This document shows positions 23,654 through 31,456 of a DNA stretch of 64,000 nt, piece after piece. This DNA is from Clostridia bacterium (GTDB lineage: Bacteria; Bacillota; Clostridia; Oscillospirales; QAMX01), in the NCBI GenBank assembly GCA_017441705.1, contig JAFRWU010000028.1:16815-80814 (forward strand). Reading direction: 5' to 3'. Both the position numbers and the translations under genes were made by a program. The notes under the pieces were generated by a model. The model was given only the letters and a program-made list of their open reading frames with translations. It had not been told where the DNA came from and made no database searches. How positions within the stretch are numbered: the stretch's first letter is position 1; each line of letters opens with the position of its first letter.

Positions 23654-24571
23654 TTATGACGGTTTACCGTCCTCCGCCAATTCTCCCCTGCTGTTGAAAA
23701 GCAGCATCAGGTATACCGCGCCGAGGATCGCAGACGCAGCGTACAGCATCAGAGACGCAATATCTGCGAAATAATCGCCGGCGGATACTATTTGAGAAGC
23801 AAAGAAGCGCGAGAACAAAACGACAAGCCTGGCAAGGTAGGTCACTGCGCCGAAGGCTGTCGCAAAGAGCGCGGCAAAAACGTGAAAACGGCGCGCCGGA
23901 TCTCCGAAAAAGTGTGACGTAAAGAGATAGAACAGCAGCACGGTCCCCATAATCGCAAAAATCTCCGGATAATAAACAGAGATCTGCGGCATTTTCGCCA
24001 CGTTCTGATATGCAAAAACAGCGAAAAGCGTTGCAAAGACGATCGGAAGCGGAAGCAGAAATACGTCGTATCCCTTGACGGATTCGGTGACGTGAATGAC
24101 GGCCGCCCGCATAAACGCGAAGGTTGACAGCACCGAAAACACAGAAAGGGCCAGATGGAACGTCGAAAACTCCTTTGCCGTATACAAAATCAGGAAAAGA
24201 TCGGCAGCCAGAAAAACAAAGAGAAAAGCGACGTAAAACACGGCCGCGTGCTTGGGAAGCTTATCCAAAACCAGGCGGTCCACAGAACGCGGCAAATTCT
24301 TCTCCTTCTTTTTTTCGTCCTGCGCTTTTTGCTTTTCAAGCGAGCGGTCCCGCTTTTTGCAGATCCTGAACGGCAGGTTCAGAAAAAACAAAGCCGCAAA
24401 AAGCCAATAAGCCGTCAATACAAAAGACAATCCGTCGGCAAGATAAAGCAGGACCTGATTTGTGATAAGCCCGGTTTGTGAGGATATACCGTTCAGAAGG
24501 AGGAGAGAATACGTTATCGTTACGGCGATCGTCATAGCCGCGCCGGACGCCAGAATGATCTTATTTTTCAT
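23654..24571 (-). CDS. Polytopic membrane protein of unknown function
   Basis: 305 aa; ATG 24571 with GGAGG upstream. About eight hydrophobic helices in two halves separated by a charged loop, EKQKAQDEKKKEKNL, near residues 80-95. No known motif recognised. The gene overlaps the end of radA by 11 bases and shares the cwlD-radA transcript, so it is translationally coupled to a recombination ATPase, which is odd for a membrane protein. Sporulation cell division or cortex functions would fit the cwlD neighbour, but that is speculation. Confidence 0.6.
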   Translation of the reverse strand: MKNKIILASGAAMTIAVTITYSLLLLNGISSQTGLITNQVLLYLADGLSFVLTAYWLFAALFFLNLPFRICKKRDRSLEKQKAQDEKKKEKNLPRSVDRLVLDKLPKHAAVFYVAFLFVFLAADLFLILYTAKEFSTFHLALSVFSVLSTFAFMRAAVIHVTESVKGYDVFLLPLPIVFATLFAVFAYQNVAKMPQISVYYPEIFAIMGTVLLFYLFTSHFFGDPARRFHVFAALFATAFGAVTYLARLVVLFSRFFASQIVSAGDYFADIASLMLYAASAILGAVYLMLLFNSRGELAEDGKPS

Positions 24572-25952
24572 GAACGTTTTCCTCCTTGACGCTCAAGGCG
24601 ACTCCGATCGCCTGATGGATATTTCTGACAAAGGTTACCTGCATTTCGGGCGGAATGCGAAGCTTGTCTTTGTTGGCGAAAGGAACGATGGCGTGGCAGA
24701 TCCCCATTCGTGCCGCTTCAGCCAGACGCTGTTCGCAGGAAGAGACGGAACGTACCTCCCCGGTCAGACCGACTTCACCGAAAGCGATCACGTCGTCCGG
24801 CAGAGGAATATCCCGGAAAGCCGATACGACGGCCAGGATCACAGCCAGATTGACGGCGGTTTCCTCGATTTTTAGACCGCCTATCACGTTGATATAGGCG
24901 TCCGAATTCGCAAGAGGGACTCCTCCCCTCTTTTCCAGAACGGAAAGAAGAATCACCGCTCGATTTGTATCGATCCCGGCGGAAGTTCGTCTCGGAAAGC
25001 CAAACACCGTCGGCGCAACGAGCGCCTGGACCTCGGCGAGGATCGGACGGGATCCCTCCATGACGCAGGTAATGGAGGAACCGGGTACTCCTTTCGGGCG
25101 CCCTGCGAGAAGAGACTGTGAAGGATTCGGGATCTCGGTAAGCCCCAACTCTCCCATCTCAAAGACGCCGATTTCATTTGTGGAGCCGAAACGGTTCTTT
25201 TCCGCTCGCAAGATACGATAGGGGCCGTTTCGCTCTCCCTCGAAATACAGGACGCAGTCCACCATGTGTTCCAGGACCTTCGGACCTGCGATTGCGCCTT
25301 CCTTGTTGACGTGGCCGACGACCATCACGGGAACGCCCATACTCTTGGCAAGATTCATCAATTCCAGAGTACAGTCGCGCACCTGGGAAACGCTCCCCGG
25401 AGCAGCCGCTGCGGTTCGCCGGGAAATCGTTTGAATCGAATCGACGATCACAAGATCGTACCGCCCGTCCAAAACCGTAGCTTTGATTACGTCGATATCG
25501 GTTTCCGCCAGAAAATAGAGCTCCGGAGGGTTTACATGAAGCCGTTCGGCCCGCAGCTTTAGCTGCCTTGCGGATTCTTCACCGGATACGTACAGAGTCC
25601 GGCAGTTCTCGGAAACCGTGCTGCAGATCTGAAGGAGGAGCGTGGATTTTCCGATACCGGGTTCCCCGGCGACCAGAGTCAGAGAGCCTTTCACGATCCC
25701 GCCGCCCAAAACGCGGTCAAGCTCGCCGATCCCGCTGGAATACCGTGGATCATCCCTGCCGGAGATCTCCGAAAGCCTCTGCGCTTTTCCGGGGAGAACG
25801 CGGACTGCGTTTCCCCTGGCCGATACGGCGGGGCTTTCCGGTTCGGCTTCTTCAATGGTATTCCATTCTTTGCAGGCAGGGCATTGACCTGCCCATTTCG
25901 GCAGTTCGTGCCCGCAGGCGCTGCAGATAAACGTCTTTTTGGGGGCGGCCAT
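24561..25952 (-). CDS. radA: DNA repair protein RadA
   Basis: 463 aa. RadA promotes branch migration in homologous recombination. Full set: zinc finger CSACGHELPKWAGQCPAC (near residues 10-27), Walker A GEPGIGKST, Walker B LVIVDSIQT, the KNRFGS signature, and a Lon-like C-terminal domain (from FGFPRRTSAGIDTNR). Normal length. It starts five bases after the cwlD stop and is in the operon driven by the promoter at 26708-26736. Confidence 0.96.
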   Translation of the reverse strand: MAAPKKTFICSACGHELPKWAGQCPACKEWNTIEEAEPESPAVSARGNAVRVLPGKAQRLSEISGRDDPRYSSGIGELDRVLGGGIVKGSLTLVAGEPGIGKSTLLLQICSTVSENCRTLYVSGEESARQLKLRAERLHVNPPELYFLAETDIDVIKATVLDGRYDLVIVDSIQTISRRTAAAAPGSVSQVRDCTLELMNLAKSMGVPVMVVGHVNKEGAIAGPKVLEHMVDCVLYFEGERNGPYRILRAEKNRFGSTNEIGVFEMGELGLTEIPNPSQSLLAGRPKGVPGSSITCVMEGSRPILAEVQALVAPTVFGFPRRTSAGIDTNRAVILLSVLEKRGGVPLANSDAYINVIGGLKIEETAVNLAVILAVVSAFRDIPLPDDVIAFGEVGLTGEVRSVSSCEQRLAEAARMGICHAIVPFANKDKLRIPPEMQVTFVRNIHQAIGVALSVKEENVHEK

Positions 25953-25956
25953 TCAA

Positions 25957-26604
25957 TCATCCCTCGTCAATCATATATTTCAGAAGTCCGCAGGCGGTCA
26001 AAAACGCAAGCTGCTGTCTATAGGAATCTGTTTCAAGCCGGGCGTTTTCCGCGGGGTTTGACAGATATCCGTATTCCAGAAGAACCGCGGGACAGGTCAG
26101 TTTCCGCATCAGAAACACGCCGCCCGGAGCAGGAGCGAGAGAACGGATGCGCGTTTCCTTCAAAGAAGACGCGAAAACGGCGGTCAATGCCTCCCCGAGT
26201 TCCTCGGAGCCTGCGGAAGGCGCGTAGAACACCTGCAGTCCGCTCGCCGAACGAATGGGAGATGCGTTCATGTGAATACTGAGAAAGACCGGAGCGTCGA
26301 TTTTCAGCGTCATTTTCAGACGGTTTTCCAAATCGCTGACTTTCTTTTCGCGGATCGTAGAAGCAGACGGATCATATACGCCGCTGTCGCCGGAACGCGT
26401 CATGACCGTCCGCATCCCGATGAATCGCAGAAACAAAAGCAGATCCTTCCCTACGGCGAGAGTATAGTCCTTCTCGGGCGTTCCGGCAAGGCTCTGCGAT
26501 CCGCCGTCGGGAGAGCCGTGCCCGGGATCAATGACGACGGTATAAGCCGAAGCCGTATGCGGCGCCAGAAAAACAAGCAGCAGAAAGAACGCTATTCCTC
26601 TCAT
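25957..26604 (-). CDS. cwlD: N-acetylmuramoyl-L-alanine amidase, CwlD-type
   Basis: 215 aa; ATG 26604 follows GGAG five bases upstream. Signal-peptide start LLLVFLAPHTASA, then amidase_3 domain with zinc ligands His in IDPGHGSPDGG, Glu in GTPEKDYT and His in LSIHMNASP, and catalytic Glu in VLLEYGYLSNPAE. CwlD starts muramic-delta-lactam formation in the spore cortex. The size (no SH3 or repeat domains) and the sporulating host favour CwlD rather than a vegetative autolysin, but sequence alone does not settle that. First gene of the cwlD-radA operon. Confidence 0.82.
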   Translation of the reverse strand: MRGIAFFLLLVFLAPHTASAYTVVIDPGHGSPDGGSQSLAGTPEKDYTLAVGKDLLLFLRFIGMRTVMTRSGDSGVYDPSASTIREKKVSDLENRLKMTLKIDAPVFLSIHMNASPIRSASGLQVFYAPSAGSEELGEALTAVFASSLKETRIRSLAPAPGGVFLMRKLTCPAVLLEYGYLSNPAENARLETDSYRQQLAFLTACGLLKYMIDEG

Positions 26605-26707
26605 GTTCTCCTTCCCCCCTTGCATCGATTATGCTACGATCGGAGAAAAGAGAATATGCATATGTTCTGCCGGAATTCAGTCTGGTCCGAATGAAAACCG
26701 TATCCTT

Positions 26708-26736
26708 ATCATATCACTTTTTGGCAGAAGAGGCAA
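26708..26736 (-). promoter_or_regulatory. Sigma-A-like promoter of cwlD-radA operon
   Basis: On the minus strand TTGCCT (26736-26731), 17-base spacer, TATGAT (26713-26708). For cwlD a sigma-E or sigma-G promoter would also be expected; none stands out. Confidence 0.65.
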
Positions 26737-26814
26737 GTTTGTTTTCAAGGGATACATATCACGGGGGAATGTGGAGACAATAGAAACGAAATCTGCAGAC
26801 GAAAGGATGCTATT

Positions 26815-27027
26815 ATGATTATGATCGTTGATAAAATCGCCCTGGCCCTGACGGTAATCGGCGCATTGAACTGGGGACTGGTCGGGATCTTCAAATATGA
26901 TCTCGTCGCAGCGATCGGCGGAGGACAGACCGGCGTTCTGGCCAGAATCATTTACATTCTGGTGGCGCTTGCCGGGCTTTGGTGCATCTCGCTGATTTTC
27001 CGTGAACGGCCGGACCGGGTCGATTGA
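26815..27027 (+). CDS. DUF378 two-helix membrane protein
   Basis: 70 aa, ATG 26815 (another at 26821), with GAAAGG upstream. The pattern is LALTVIGALNWGLVGIFKYDLVA, then a second helix with RIIYILVALAGLWCISLIF: the NWGLxG turn and the YxxVGxAG-like second helix are the signature of DUF378 (YuzA-like), small membrane proteins of unknown function. Single gene, ending in a terminator shared with converging ackA. Confidence 0.85.
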   Translation: MIMIVDKIALALTVIGALNWGLVGIFKYDLVAAIGGGQTGVLARIIYILVALAGLWCISLIFRERPDRVD

Positions 27028-27060
27028 AAAACGGAGAGGGAATTCCCTCTCCGTTTTTTC
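27027..27060. terminator. Bidirectional terminator, DUF378 gene and ackA
   Basis: AAAACGGAGAGGG, loop AATT, CCCTCTCCGTTTT, with T runs on both strands. Confidence 0.9.
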
Positions 27061-27072
27061 TGCTTCTCATAA

Positions 27073-28266
27073 TCAGGCTCTCTGCAGAACGATGTTCATG
27101 GTGTCCATGGCGATCACGAGTTCTTCATTGGTCGGGATCACGAGAGTCTTCGCTTTCGCGCCGGGAGCCGAAACGTCGGCCTGTTCGCGGGTCTTCAGGT
27201 TCTTTTCCTGATCCAGCTCGAAGCCGAGGAATTCAAGACCTTCCATGATCGCGGCGCGGATTCGGCCGTTGTTCTCGCCGATGCCCGCGGTAAAGACTAC
27301 CGCGTCGATCCCGCCCATGGCGGCGGCGTATGCGCCGATGTATTTGCGGACGGAATAGATGAACATATCCAGAGCGATCCGCGCTCTTTCGTTGCCTTCG
27401 TTGGCGGCGGCTTCGAGATCGCGGAAGTCGGAGGAAACGCCGGAAACGCCTAAAACGCCGGATTCCTTGTTGAGCATCGTAACGATTTCACTGGCGCTCT
27501 TTCCCTCGTGATCGCCGATGAAGCCGAGGACCGCGGGATCGAGATTGCCGGAACGCGTGCCCATGGGAAGACCTTCCAGAGGCGTCAGCCCCATGGAGGT
27601 ATCGATGACCTTGCCGTCCTTGACGGCGGCGCAGGACGAACCGTTGCCGAGATGGCAGGTGACGATCTTCGCGTGGGGATTGCCGAGCATTTCAATGGCC
27701 TTACCGGATACGTAGCGGTGCGAAGTCCCGTGGAAACCGTACTTGCGCAGACGGTATTCTTCGTAATAACGGTACGGGATGGCGTACAGGAAAGCCTTCG
27801 GCGGCATGGTCATATGGAACCCGGTATCGAATACGGCGACCTGGGGAACGTCCTTGATGACCTCGGCGCAGGCTTCGATGCCGGTCAGGTTGGCGGGATT
27901 GTGAAGCGGGCCGATGGGGATGCAGTCGCGGATGACCTTCTTGACCGTGTCGTCGATGAAGACGGAATCGGAATAGATGTCGCCGGCCGTGAGGACGCGG
28001 TGTCCGACCGCGTCGATTTCGTCCATAGAGGAGATGACGCCGATCTCCGGATCGGTCAGGTTCTTGGTCAGGAGCTTGATGGCGTCGGCGTGGGTCGGCA
28101 TGGGATAATCGCCCTTGATCTCTTCCTTGCCGGCGGCGGAGTATTTGTATCTGCCGTCGATGCCGATTCTTTCGCAAAGCCCTTTGGCAAGGACGTCCTG
28201 GGTGTCCATGTCAAACAACTGGTATTTCAGGGAAGAACTGCCTGCGTTCACGACCAAAATTTTCAT
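27073..28266 (-). CDS. ackA: Acetate kinase
   Basis: 397 aa from ATG 28266 behind GGAGGT. It interconverts acetyl phosphate and acetate with ATP gain, the terminal step of acetogenic fermentation. Signatures: VLVVNAGSSSLKYQL-like start (KILVVNAGSSSLKYQL), FHGTSHRYVSG, CHLGNGSSCAAV, TSMGLTPLEGLPMGTR and TAGIGENN. Full length and well conserved. No pta beside it. The promoter overlaps that of the divergent tmcAL gene. Confidence 0.97.
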   Translation of the reverse strand: MKILVVNAGSSSLKYQLFDMDTQDVLAKGLCERIGIDGRYKYSAAGKEEIKGDYPMPTHADAIKLLTKNLTDPEIGVISSMDEIDAVGHRVLTAGDIYSDSVFIDDTVKKVIRDCIPIGPLHNPANLTGIEACAEVIKDVPQVAVFDTGFHMTMPPKAFLYAIPYRYYEEYRLRKYGFHGTSHRYVSGKAIEMLGNPHAKIVTCHLGNGSSCAAVKDGKVIDTSMGLTPLEGLPMGTRSGNLDPAVLGFIGDHEGKSASEIVTMLNKESGVLGVSGVSSDFRDLEAAANEGNERARIALDMFIYSVRKYIGAYAAAMGGIDAVVFTAGIGENNGRIRAAIMEGLEFLGFELDQEKNLKTREQADVSAPGAKAKTLVIPTNEELVIAMDTMNIVLQRA

Positions 28267-28287
28267 GCGTGAGACCTCCGTTATGTC

Positions 28288-28316
28288 TTGAAGATAGTGG
28301 GATTCCGGTTTATAAT
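28288..28316 (+). promoter_or_regulatory. Sigma-A promoter of tmcAL
   Basis: TTGAAG at 28288-28293, 17-base spacer, TATAAT at 28311-28316; predicted start near 28323. Confidence 0.78.
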
Positions 28317-28353
28317 ACTGGTACGGCAGAATAGGCGCCGCATACACTCAATT

Positions 28354-28382
28354 ATTTTACCCTAAATCACCGTTGGGTTCAA
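28354..28382 (-). promoter_or_regulatory. Sigma-A promoter of ackA
   Basis: On the minus strand TTGAAC (28382-28377), 17-base spacer, TAAAAT (28359-28354); predicted start near 28347. It faces the tmcAL promoter and lies beyond it. Confidence 0.72.
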
Positions 28383-28423
28383 GTCTTTTTTTCACAAATT
28401 CTTCTGAGGAAGGAGGCGCCGTC

Positions 28424-29611
28424 TTGAAAACCGTCGGTATCGTTGCGGAATACAATCCGTTCCACAAGGGACACGAATATCAGCTCAGGGAAGCGGTCAG
28501 ACGGTCCGGCGCCGACTGTTCCGCGGTGGTGATGAGCGGCAGCTTCACGCAGCGCGGCTCCCCTGCCATCCTGGACAAATACGCGCGGGCCGAAGCGGCC
28601 GTCCGGTGCGGAGCCGACCTGGTGCTGGAGCTTCCTCTCACCTTTGCCGTCGCTTCCGCCGAGCGGTTCGCTCTGGGCGGAGTCTCAATCCTGAGCCGTT
28701 TCGCCGACGTCCTTTCCTTCGGCGCCGAATGCGGCGACGCGCCTCTCTATGCGTCTGTCGCGGATTTCCTTCTCTCTTCCGAGGGGAAGGATTCTCTCCG
28801 CGGAGCGCTCCGGGAAGGACTCTCTTACCCTGCGGCACTGGAAAAGGCGGCTGCCCGACTGGAACCGGAAGCTCGGGGGCTTCTGTCCAGACCGAATGCC
28901 ATACTGGGCGTCGAATACGTCAAGGCGATCCGGAAACTATCCCTGCCTCTCCCCTTTCTTCCGGTCGCACGGATCGGTTCCGGCCACGACGAAGAAGGCG
29001 CCCCGGACGGATACTCGGCTTCGTCGCTTCGATCCCTGCCTGCGGACAAGATGGCCGGATACCTGCCCCGGGACAGCGCCGGCGTTCTCCTGAGGGAAGC
29101 GGAAAAGGGCTGTTTCCTGTCCGACCAGTCCCTGTACCGGGCGGAGATGATGACCTGTCTGCGCCGTATGAGCAAAGAGGAATGGCGGAGCGTTGCCGGC
29201 GTCAGCGAAGGGATCGAGAACAGGATCCTTTCCGCCATCCGGCAGACCGCCGATCCAGAAGAGGCGGTAAAGCTCGCCAATTCCGGCCGCTATCCCTCTT
29301 CCCGCATCCGAAGGATCCTGCTGTCCGCGTATCTGGGCATCACCGCGGACAGGATCCGGGCCTTCCCGGAGCCGCGGTACGCGTGCGTTCTCGCGTTCAG
29401 CCGGAAGGGACGCGAACTCCTTGCGGCCGCAAAGGATTCCGGGTTTCCCCTGATCGTCAACGGCAGCCGGTCGCGCTTCCTTCCGAAGGATGATTTCCGT
29501 GAGTTTCAGCGAGAAGCGGCGGCGGACGACCTTTACTACATGGCAATGCCGGATCCTTCCGTCAGGACAGCCGGGACAGCCTTCCTGAAAAAGCCGTACA
29601 TGGAGTCATAG
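28424..29611 (+). CDS. tmcAL: tRNA(Met) cytidine acetate ligase
   Basis: 395 aa from a TTG at 28424, seven bases after GGAGG; the protein begins LKTVGIVAEYNPFHKGHEYQL, where NPFHKGH is the HIGH-like nucleotidyltransferase motif of this family. VVMSGSFTQRGSPAILDKYARA and LPLTFAVASAERFALGG follow in order. TmcAL uses acetate and ATP to acetylate the wobble cytidine of elongator tRNA-Met. It is divergent from ackA, the acetate enzyme, an attractive though unproved link because both handle acetate. The usual clostridial length. Confidence 0.92.
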   Translation: MKTVGIVAEYNPFHKGHEYQLREAVRRSGADCSAVVMSGSFTQRGSPAILDKYARAEAAVRCGADLVLELPLTFAVASAERFALGGVSILSRFADVLSFGAECGDAPLYASVADFLLSSEGKDSLRGALREGLSYPAALEKAAARLEPEARGLLSRPNAILGVEYVKAIRKLSLPLPFLPVARIGSGHDEEGAPDGYSASSLRSLPADKMAGYLPRDSAGVLLREAEKGCFLSDQSLYRAEMMTCLRRMSKEEWRSVAGVSEGIENRILSAIRQTADPEEAVKLANSGRYPSSRIRRILLSAYLGITADRIRAFPEPRYACVLAFSRKGRELLAAAKDSGFPLIVNGSRSRFLPKDDFREFQREAAADDLYYMAMPDPSVRTAGTAFLKKPYMES

Positions 29612-29632
29612 AACAGAGCCCTCTTTCTCAGC

Positions 29633-30068
29633 CTACGGGACAAAACGGAGTCCGGTCAACGAAGAATGGTAATCAGCCAGGTTTTCTCCCTTAGTTACCA
29701 AGGCAAGGCCTGTATCCGTCCCATCCAAAGCATACTTTTTGTTCTGGATCCAAACGACGTATGGCTCTTCCTGGTTCTCTTTGTCAGGCTCGATACACAA
29801 TTCCATAGTCTGATTCGTATTCTTGTACTTTGGCGACATAATTCAAGATTGTGTTTCTGGCGCCGTTTTTGCTTTTTAAATAGCCAATCATCTGGCGATG
29901 TTGATTAATTCCTTCTTTCCAGCAGGATACCGAAAAAGCATTTGCATAACTCTGTCCGAAATACGATGCTATGGAATCCACGCAGGTATAGCATATATTG
30001 GTTGCAGCGAGACAATTGTCTACCAGTTCCTGAAGATAATTATTCCGAATCGATGATCCAATTTTGTT
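29633..30068 (-). pseudogene. Frameshifted remnant of an unrecognised gene in an AT-rich patch
   Basis: This is the only stretch over 300 bases without an intact gene (29612-30199). On the minus strand one frame is open from 30068 to 29784 without a good start (first GTG 29981) and reads DNCLAATNICYTCVDSIASY and then YLKSKNGARNTILNYVAKV. Near 29840 the coding-like character moves by one base to a second frame ending at 29633 with EPYVVWIQNKKYALDGT. The two parts joined would make about 140 residues. Base composition is clearly richer in A/T than the neighbours. No family recognised. A decayed acquired gene is the simplest reading; two small real genes would be the alternative. Confidence 0.5.
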
Positions 30069-30136
30069 TCAGTATTGATATGACAATTATTTACAAATAT
30101 TCTCGTCTTTGTTTAATCGTTCAAATACATAAAGTC

Positions 30137-30176
30137 AGCTTTGTGGCGCCTTCCTTACGGCAGGCGCCACAAAGCT
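30137..30176 (-). terminator. Large hairpin after tyrS
   Basis: AGCTTTGTGGCGCC and GGCGCCACAAAGCT form a perfect 14-bp stem 23 bases after the tyrS stop; loop 12. Few T residues follow, so efficiency is uncertain. Confidence 0.65.
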
Positions 30177-30198
30177 ACAGAGATAATTCGATAATTCG

Positions 30199-31425
30199 TC
30201 AGCCGAGGACGACTTTGGAGAAATTCTTCTTGCCTTTTTTGCAGATCAGGCCGTCGGTGAACGCGTCCTTCGGGTATTTCCGATAGACGTCGGTCACCTT
30301 TTCCCCGCCGATCTCGACCCCTCCCTGCTGGACGAGCCGTCTCGCGTCGCTGCGGGAGGAAGCGAATCCGCATTTGATGATCAGGTCAAGGATCCCGATA
30401 CCGTCTTCTGCAAAGTCTGTATCAGCGAGCTCGGTGACGGGCATGTTCTCGTCGTCGCCCTTGCCGCCGAAGAGCGCTCTTGCGGCGTTCTGCGCCTTGG
30501 CGGCTTCCTCGTCGCCATGGACCATGGCCGTCAGCTCGTAGGCGAGGATCTCCTTGGCTTCGTTGATGCGGCCGGTCCCCTGCCAGGCGGCGATCTCGTC
30601 GATCCGGTCCAGCGGCAGGAAGGTCAGCATGCGCAGGCATTTGACGACGTCGTCGTCCCCCACGTTGCGCCAATACTGGTAGAAGTCGTAGGGGCTGGTC
30701 TTGTTGGCGTCGAGCCAGACGGCGTTGCCGGCCGTCTTGCCCATCTTGTGTCCCTGGGAGTCGGTCAGAAGCGTGATGGTCATGGCGTGCGCGTCTTTGC
30801 CGAGCTTTTTGCGGATGAGCTCGGTTCCGCCGAGCATGTTGGACCACTGATCGTCTCCGCCGAACTGCATGTTGCAGCCGTAGTTCTTGAAGAGATAGTA
30901 GAAGTCGTAGGACTGCATGATCATGTAGTTGAACTCAAGGAAGCTCAGGCCTTTTTCCATGCGCTGCTTGTAGCACTCGGCGCGGAGCATATTGTTGACG
31001 GAAAAGCAGGTGCCGACTTCTCTGAGAAGCTCGACGTAGTTCAGATCAAGAAGCCAGTCGGCATTGTTGAGCATCTGCGCTTTGTCATGCCCGAATTCAA
31101 TGAAGCGTTCCATCTGGCGCTTGAAGCAGGCGGCGTTGTGGTCGATGTCTTCGCGGGTGAGCATCCTGCGCATGTCTGTCCGGCCGGAGGGATCTCCGAT
31201 CATGGTCGTGCCGCCGCCGATCAGCGCAATGGGCCGGTTCCCGGCCATCTGCAGGCGCTTCATCAGAACGAGGGTCATAAAATGACCGGCAGTCAAACTG
31301 TCCGCCGTGCAGTCGTAGCCTATGTAGAAGGTCGCCTTCCCTTCGTTGATCATTTTGCTGATCTCTTCTTCGTTGGTGACCTGCGCGATCAGACCGCGTG
31401 CCTTGAGTTCGTCGTAGAGCTGCAT
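30199..31425 (-). CDS. tyrS: Tyrosyl-tRNA synthetase
   Basis: 408 aa from ATG 31425, behind AAAGGAC. Class I synthetase: the HIGH-like loop is LTAGHFMTL with the following PSGRTDMR, tyrosine-binding QSYDFYYLF, the KMSKS equivalent KMGKTAGNAV, and an S4 RNA-binding domain at the end (LQGGVEIGGEKV-like: LVQQGGVEIGGEKV). Normal length for the TyrS group. It is 31 bases after recN, last gene of the dxs operon, so there is no T-box leader of its own. Confidence 0.96.
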   Translation of the reverse strand: MQLYDELKARGLIAQVTNEEEISKMINEGKATFYIGYDCTADSLTAGHFMTLVLMKRLQMAGNRPIALIGGGTTMIGDPSGRTDMRRMLTREDIDHNAACFKRQMERFIEFGHDKAQMLNNADWLLDLNYVELLREVGTCFSVNNMLRAECYKQRMEKGLSFLEFNYMIMQSYDFYYLFKNYGCNMQFGGDDQWSNMLGGTELIRKKLGKDAHAMTITLLTDSQGHKMGKTAGNAVWLDANKTSPYDFYQYWRNVGDDDVVKCLRMLTFLPLDRIDEIAAWQGTGRINEAKEILAYELTAMVHGDEEAAKAQNAARALFGGKGDDENMPVTELADTDFAEDGIGILDLIIKCGFASSRSDARRLVQQGGVEIGGEKVTDVYRKYPKDAFTDGLICKKGKKNFSKVVLG

Positions 31426-31456
31426 GATATAGTCCTTTCTTTCCCCGATAGCGGGA

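Noticed and set aside
31426..31456. T-box leader before tyrS
   Set aside because: Only 31 bases separate it from recN; no specifier loop or terminator can fit.
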